Below are positions 13,373 through 17,007 of a stretch of DNA of 17,007 nucleotides, piece after piece. The stretch is taken from the NCBI GenBank assembly GCA_964501185.1, contig CAZCRT010000005.1:1-17007 (forward strand), read 5' to 3'. The stretch's first letter is position 1. Each line of letters opens with the position of its first letter. The notes below the pieces were generated by a model, which made no database searches, was not told where the DNA came from, and saw only the letters and a program-made list of their open reading frames with translations. The DNA comes from BS150m-G50 sp964501185 [NCBI: uncultured Bacteroidia bacterium]. GTDB lineage: Bacteria; CAIWAD01; BS150m-G50. The translations under genes and the position numbers were made by a program.

Positions 13373-16285
13373 CTAACGAATAATAACAAATTTCCCGGTC
13401 GTCACCTCACCACTGTTACTGTCAGTTCTATCCTCAACACTGAAAAGGTACAGGCCGGATGCCACCTGCTGGAAATTGCGGTTGTTGAGATCCCATTTCT
13501 CGCTGTAGTCAGAATCCCAGCGTCCGCCAATGTCACCAACAGTATTGTGTGGTATTATCTGGACCAGATCACCAGCTACCGTGTAAATACGAATGATAGC
13601 CTGCAGTGGCAGGTTGATGAACTCAATTCTTCTATCGTATTGCGGGTAGAAATCGGGAGTGCCATCGTCCTGATTTTCCCATGAAAGCCCTGTCTCTGAG
13701 TTCTTCAATTCATGACTCTCAGAGTAATTGTGATAAGCCAGGTATGGATTAGGGACAACCTGTACATCTGCCCCGGGCCGACCTGCCGGTGCCAGGTAGA
13801 GTGCGTTACTGCCTGGGGAGGACTCCAGTGGCTCGGTACCTGTCTGGTAATCACCAAAATCATAGCTGGTAACAGCATAGTAACGCGGGAACAGCGGCCG
13901 TGCATCATGTATCACGAATTCATAGCAGCTGTAATCATCACCGTAATCATAGAGTGAATTCCCGTTCTCGTCGGTGAAAGGTTCACCGATATCATAATGA
14001 CCGTTTCCGTTTTCATCGGTGAATGGTTCGTACTCGCCAGGCGGATCGGAGTTTATAATCTCAGACATACCGTTATTGACTGAAACGGGACGATACTCCC
14101 AGCCTGGACCCAGTGAGTCGGGTGGCAGATCACCATAATCCTGTGGGCCGGGCAGCGTCATCAATCTGCCGTCATGTGTATAGTAGGCATAGTCGATCAG
14201 ATCAAAATCACCCAGCAGAGTCCATTCATCCGGCAGTCCACTGTTGGAGATCCAGATACGATAACCTTCGAAATCATAGATATGGCTGAAGGGATCGAGA
14301 TAGCTCTCTGCCTCAAACGCCCAGCGCAGAATAACATCGCTTTCAGTGAGTTCATACTGCAGCATGGGGGAGGGTGGTGGTGGAGGGCCCTGAAAATCAG
14401 GGATGCCATCTCCAAGATCCAGGAAGTTGTTACCCCCCAGATGGCCAATCTGCCAGTCACGGTGCAGGTAGAATTCAGAAAACTTGGGGCCGGCATAAAC
14501 CAGGCCGCTGTCCGCCAGGATGGTCTGCAGACTCCAGAGCAGGGCATCCTCTTCCGGTTGCAATATACCATCCTCTTCGCCGGCGTCAGGCCCGGGATAG
14601 ATTCCCTGATATTCACCGAAATAACTCACTGTATCACCCGTTGCCCGGGCAAAGAGTCCATCCACACCTACATCTTCACCGTACCAGCCGTCACCTGTGT
14701 CCAGCAGGCCGTCCCCCTCACCGCTGTCACCGGTTGCCGGTTTACCATCATTACCGTAATCGTAAATCGGGGTGTCATGCATTTCGTTGTCGTAGACCCG
14801 TTGTGCCCAGAGCGCGTTATACTGCAGGTTTGAATAGTCGTAAAGTTCCGGATCGACATTCTCAAAATGTACCTGTGGATGGTTACTATCATGAAAGCTG
14901 CGGCCGACGATATAGGCGATTGTCATCGAAAAGGTTTCCCCGGGATTCAACCGGTAGATATTACGACCTGCCTGATCGGTATGATCATAGATCCCCAACG
15001 GCCCCCAGGAAAGCAGATAGCGGGTGTCATACCCATTTGCCAGATCGGTGGCCACATCGGTAGCAGCGCTCTGCCAGTCACGTAATTCATACTGGCCACC
15101 ACTTAACCAGAGAGTATCAGGATGTTGTGATACAAAAGTGGGATTATCGACATGATACTGGTTGTAATCAAACTCCCGGTTGCTGAGCAGGAAGTACTTA
15201 TTGCCATCGGAAAGGGGAGTGCCCAGCTGTCCGGTCCAGTATCCAGGGGAGTCGGGTGTATCAACCCAGTACTGCCATGAGGGTCCGAAATCAAGTCCCG
15301 GGTCAGGATTTGAAATCCACCAGTTGAAAGATGTTCGCAACAGCGGATTGGGTGCCCGCAACACTCTCATGCCGGTTACATGCTCTGCGGTAAAATCATT
15401 ACCACTCTGAACACCGTCCTGACGCCCGTTGTTATCAGCTATCCAGGCTGTGTTGATCTCCACGACCTGATTTGATACGGTATCAAGAGCGGTTTTGCGG
15501 AAGCCGCAGATGTCATCGTTTTTGCGAAGAGTGTTATCCACCAATCCCACGTCACCATCAACATACAGACCAACATATAAATTCTTCAGATACTTATCAG
15601 CGATATTGGTAATCTCGTAATCGATGATGATGAAGTGTTCGGCGTAGCTGTAAGACCAGGCGTGACTCTCCTGAACGATCTCGATCCCCAGTGGAATGTG
15701 CACACCATCGTAGTCATTGGGCTCAACATAGTTCTGATCAGTGAGAGTATCGGTATATGTAGCTTCGAAGTCCTGTTCGCTGACCGACAGCGAATCATAA
15801 ACATATTCACCCAGCCGGTTGGTTTTGCCCGGTAACAGTGAGCTCTCATCAATACGGGCTTCGTCCCCGGGGCCGGGCCAGAATTCGTGTCCCCCCAGCC
15901 ATCCTTCGCTGCCCACGGAGACCCGGGGTGTTTCTGTACCATCCGGATTTACGATCAGCGCTCCGATCCAGAGTGAAGCAGTGTAGAGATACTGCACATC
16001 AGAACCTCCAGGATATTCGCACTGAGGCGCCCACTGGCCGGGATATTCCGGATCGTCAAAAGCGTCAGGATTACTGGGGTTGAAATTTCCCAGAAATCCC
16101 CAGTTGTTGACCGTCAGCCACATATTACTGGCACGATGGGTTCGGTTATCCGTTCCGGGGAAGTCACTTGTACGCTGCTGCTCTTTCGTGGACAGGTCCG
16201 GTTGCCCGGCCAGCAGCAAACATGGAAGCAGCAGAAGCGGCCACCAGGCCAACAGCATTATGGTGGGTTTGAGTATATGTATCAC
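13373..16285 (-). CDS. Large secreted protein with T9SS-like C-terminal sorting domain
   Basis: The 970-residue product begins with an export signal (Lys6, hydrophobic core about 9-25, likely cleavage after LLLAG at 27). The body is rich in aromatic residues, Asp, Gly and Pro, typical of extracellular beta-rich proteins, with no catalytic domain that I recognise. Acidic Asp/Asn/Gly loops suggest calcium binding: YGNDGKPATGDSGEGDG, two exact-register copies of EPFTDENGN (753-782), and others. A GPPPPPSP stretch separates the N- and C-terminal halves. The last ~130 residues (839-970) resemble a type IX secretion/FlgD-like sorting domain: VVPNPYLAYHNYSES, IEFINLPLQAIIRIYTVAGD, QQVASGLYLFSVE and GKFVIIR at the very end. 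So it is probably exported and held at or released from the outer surface. The start is a GTG at 16285, with GGGAG three bases away; an internal ATG (residue 10) would remove the lysine of the signal. A long hairpin directly precedes its SD. Confidence 0.82.
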   Translation of the reverse strand: MIHILKPTIMLLAWWPLLLLPCLLLAGQPDLSTKEQQRTSDFPGTDNRTHRASNMWLTVNNWGFLGNFNPSNPDAFDDPEYPGQWAPQCEYPGGSDVQYLYTASLWIGALIVNPDGTETPRVSVGSEGWLGGHEFWPGPGDEARIDESSLLPGKTNRLGEYVYDSLSVSEQDFEATYTDTLTDQNYVEPNDYDGVHIPLGIEIVQESHAWSYSYAEHFIIIDYEITNIADKYLKNLYVGLYVDGDVGLVDNTLRKNDDICGFRKTALDTVSNQVVEINTAWIADNNGRQDGVQSGNDFTAEHVTGMRVLRAPNPLLRTSFNWWISNPDPGLDFGPSWQYWVDTPDSPGYWTGQLGTPLSDGNKYFLLSNREFDYNQYHVDNPTFVSQHPDTLWLSGGQYELRDWQSAATDVATDLANGYDTRYLLSWGPLGIYDHTDQAGRNIYRLNPGETFSMTIAYIVGRSFHDSNHPQVHFENVDPELYDYSNLQYNALWAQRVYDNEMHDTPIYDYGNDGKPATGDSGEGDGLLDTGDGWYGEDVGVDGLFARATGDTVSYFGEYQGIYPGPDAGEEDGILQPEEDALLWSLQTILADSGLVYAGPKFSEFYLHRDWQIGHLGGNNFLDLGDGIPDFQGPPPPPSPMLQYELTESDVILRWAFEAESYLDPFSHIYDFEGYRIWISNSGLPDEWTLLGDFDLIDYAYYTHDGRLMTLPGPQDYGDLPPDSLGPGWEYRPVSVNNGMSEIINSDPPGEYEPFTDENGNGHYDIGEPFTDENGNSLYDYGDDYSCYEFVIHDARPLFPRYYAVTSYDFGDYQTGTEPLESSPGSNALYLAPAGRPGADVQVVPNPYLAYHNYSESHELKNSETGLSWENQDDGTPDFYPQYDRRIEFINLPLQAIIRIYTVAGDLVQIIPHNTVGDIGGRWDSDYSEKWDLNNRNFQQVASGLYLFSVEDRTDSNSGEVTTGKFVIIR
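13940..14029 (-). repeat. Two 45-base in-frame repeats in the secreted protein
   Basis: Residues 753-767 and 768-782 are two 15-residue units, EPFTDENGNGHYDIG and EPFTDENGNSLYDYG. The DNA copies (14029-13985 and 13984-13940) have diverged mainly at third positions, so the duplication is old and kept by selection. The DENGNG pattern resembles EF-hand or dockerin-like calcium loops. Confidence 0.8.
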
Positions 16286-16296
16286 ACATGCTCCCG

Positions 16297-16356
16297 GTTG
16301 ATTCCTGACACTGTCATTACATATTGGATGCGATAATGATAGTGCCGGGAATCAAC
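16297..16356 (-). promoter_or_regulatory. Long imperfect hairpin abutting the SD of the secreted-protein gene
   Basis: GTTGATTCC (16297-16305) pairs with GGAATCAAC (16348-16356), and CACTGTCATTA (16309-16319) with TAATGATAGTG (16334-16344), separated by a 3x3 internal loop (16306-16308 and 16345-16347) and closed by a 14-base loop. The plus strand has one G-U pair; the minus-strand mRNA has one A-C mismatch at that place. On the mRNA the hairpin ends one base before the SD (GGGAG, 16295-16291). It has no T tract. It may control translation or protect the mRNA 5' end. Confidence 0.65.
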
Positions 16357-16400
16357 AGATGGAAGCAAGAAAGGACAAAGGCAAGTCCGTATAGGATCAG

Positions 16401-16432
16401 CCCTGTTTGCAGGGGCGCGGTTTTCGCGCCCC
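16401..16432 (-). terminator. GC-rich stem-loop after the OmpA-like gene
   Basis: GGGGCGCG (16412-16419) pairs with CGCGCCCC (16425-16432) across a five-base loop, 17 bases after the ompA-like stop. No T tract follows on the minus strand. An alternative smaller hairpin, CCCTG/CAGGG (16401-16405 and 16410-16414), shares bases with it, so the two exclude each other. This could be a terminator, a stability element or an attenuator between the two genes. Confidence 0.5.
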
Positions 16433-16449
16433 CGGCACACAGCTACTTT

Positions 16450-17007
16450 CTATTTATTCAACCACTCAGCGTCCTTTTCACGCCTGAGCTCATTGTCCGA
16501 CAGAATTCTGAACTCAACCCGCCGGTTCTCGCCTCTTCCGGCGATAGTGCTGTTGTCAGCAATTGACTGAGTTTCACCATACCCATTTGTTGTCAGCTGG
16601 ACTTCATCGAGCGAAGGGAAATGATCCAGCAGGTACTGCAGAACTGCTTTAGCACGGTCAGCAGAAAGCTGCAGGTTGTGTTCATCCGTTCCCTGTGAAT
16701 CCGTATGTCCACCGATTTCAATAAAAAGCTGGTTCCATTTGGCCAGCAGATTACCGATCCGGTCCAGCTCAGCAAAAGATGAACTCTCGATCACCGCCTG
16801 GTTGGAGGCAAAATTGATGTCCTGCAGACGCAGTAAACCGGTTTCCAGAAACTCATACTCAACCTGTGTCAACTCGCAACCGAACATGTCCACGCGGGTG
16901 TCAGGTGGTGTGTCAGGACAGCGGTCAATACCATCAAACACACCGTCACCATCACTGTCGAGAGGACAACCGGTATCATCTACCAGAGCACCCTGTGGCG
17001 TATGCGG
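16450..17007 (-). CDS. OmpA-family outer-membrane protein, C-terminal part (cut by the window end)
   Basis: The frame stays open to the last base of the window, so the N-terminus, signal peptide and any beta-barrel lie outside. The visible 185 residues start with thrombospondin type 3 repeats (CPLDSDGDGVFDGIDRCPDT), which are calcium-binding spacers. An OmpA C-terminal peptidoglycan-binding domain follows: INFASNQAVIESSSFAELD, the signature IEIGGHTDSQGTDEHNLQLS with ADRAKAVLQYLL, and the family Arg in GRGENRRVEFRI. Such proteins tie the outer membrane to peptidoglycan. An internal ATG at 16941 exists but is inside the TSP3 repeat and is not the start. The next gene on the strand is the 970-residue secreted protein, 164 bases away, after two hairpins. 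Confidence 0.92.
   Translation of the reverse strand, partial: PHTPQGALVDDTGCPLDSDGDGVFDGIDRCPDTPPDTRVDMFGCELTQVEYEFLETGLLRLQDINFASNQAVIESSSFAELDRIGNLLAKWNQLFIEIGGHTDSQGTDEHNLQLSADRAKAVLQYLLDHFPSLDEVQLTTNGYGETQSIADNSTIAGRGENRRVEFRILSDNELRREKDAEWLNK

Noticed and set aside
14174-15063. Long plus-strand frames (219 and 229 codons) opposite the secreted protein
   Set aside because: They are shadows of a minus-strand gene with signal peptide, repeats and sorting domain; their sequences lack any recognisable domain.

Overview
The window (17,007 bp) reads as ordinary, densely coding bacterial chromosome with no phage, insertion sequence, CRISPR array, rRNA or tRNA that I can see. An OmpA/TSP3 outer-membrane protein, a large secreted protein with a T9SS-like C-terminal sorting domain and acidic DENGNG repeats, and a citrate synthase of the mitochondrial (type I) form together suggest a Gram-negative member of the FCB superphylum. 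The style of the secreted protein recalls Neomarinimicrobiota (SAR406), but that assignment is inference. Start codons are varied: TTG for lipA and the DnaJ-like gene, GTG for the big secreted protein, and SD sequences are usually clear.

Layout. 103-2363 (+): lpdA and lipA, linking the E3 subunit of 2-oxoacid dehydrogenases with lipoyl synthase. 2384-4505 (-): a two-gene overlapping unit made of a VanZ-like membrane protein fused to an Mth938-like domain, then a membrane-anchored TPR protein. 4734-5639 (+): a DnaJ/CbpA-type co-chaperone. 5709-5953: an exact 101-bp tandem repeat (2.4 copies) that runs into the ribosome binding site of a sigma-54-dependent NtrC-type response regulator (5956-7407, +). 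7685-9309 (+): an extended SDR (NAD-dependent epimerase-like) with a long unknown C-terminal half, broken by one -1 frameshift, possibly preceded by a small membrane ORF with no standard start.

The right half is all on the minus strand, read from right to left: ompA-like gene (cut by the window end), the 970-residue secreted protein, wecB (UDP-GlcNAc 2-epimerase), gltA and mdh. gltA and mdh catalyse consecutive TCA steps (malate to oxaloacetate, then citrate) and are 116 bp apart with a very stable UNCG-type hairpin between them. A rho-independent terminator closes the mdh end. Between it and mdh lies a second, diverged copy of the last codons of mdh, which looks like a remnant of a replaced or duplicated mdh.

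Theme: central carbon metabolism (E3, lipoate, citrate synthase, malate dehydrogenase) together with cell-envelope functions (OmpA, secreted protein, UDP-ManNAc synthesis). The most unusual items are the 101-bp repeat leader, the VanZ-Mth938 fusion, the mdh tail fossil, the broken SDR gene and the long hairpin abutting the SD of the secreted-protein gene. I saw no clear new multi-gene defence or mobile system.
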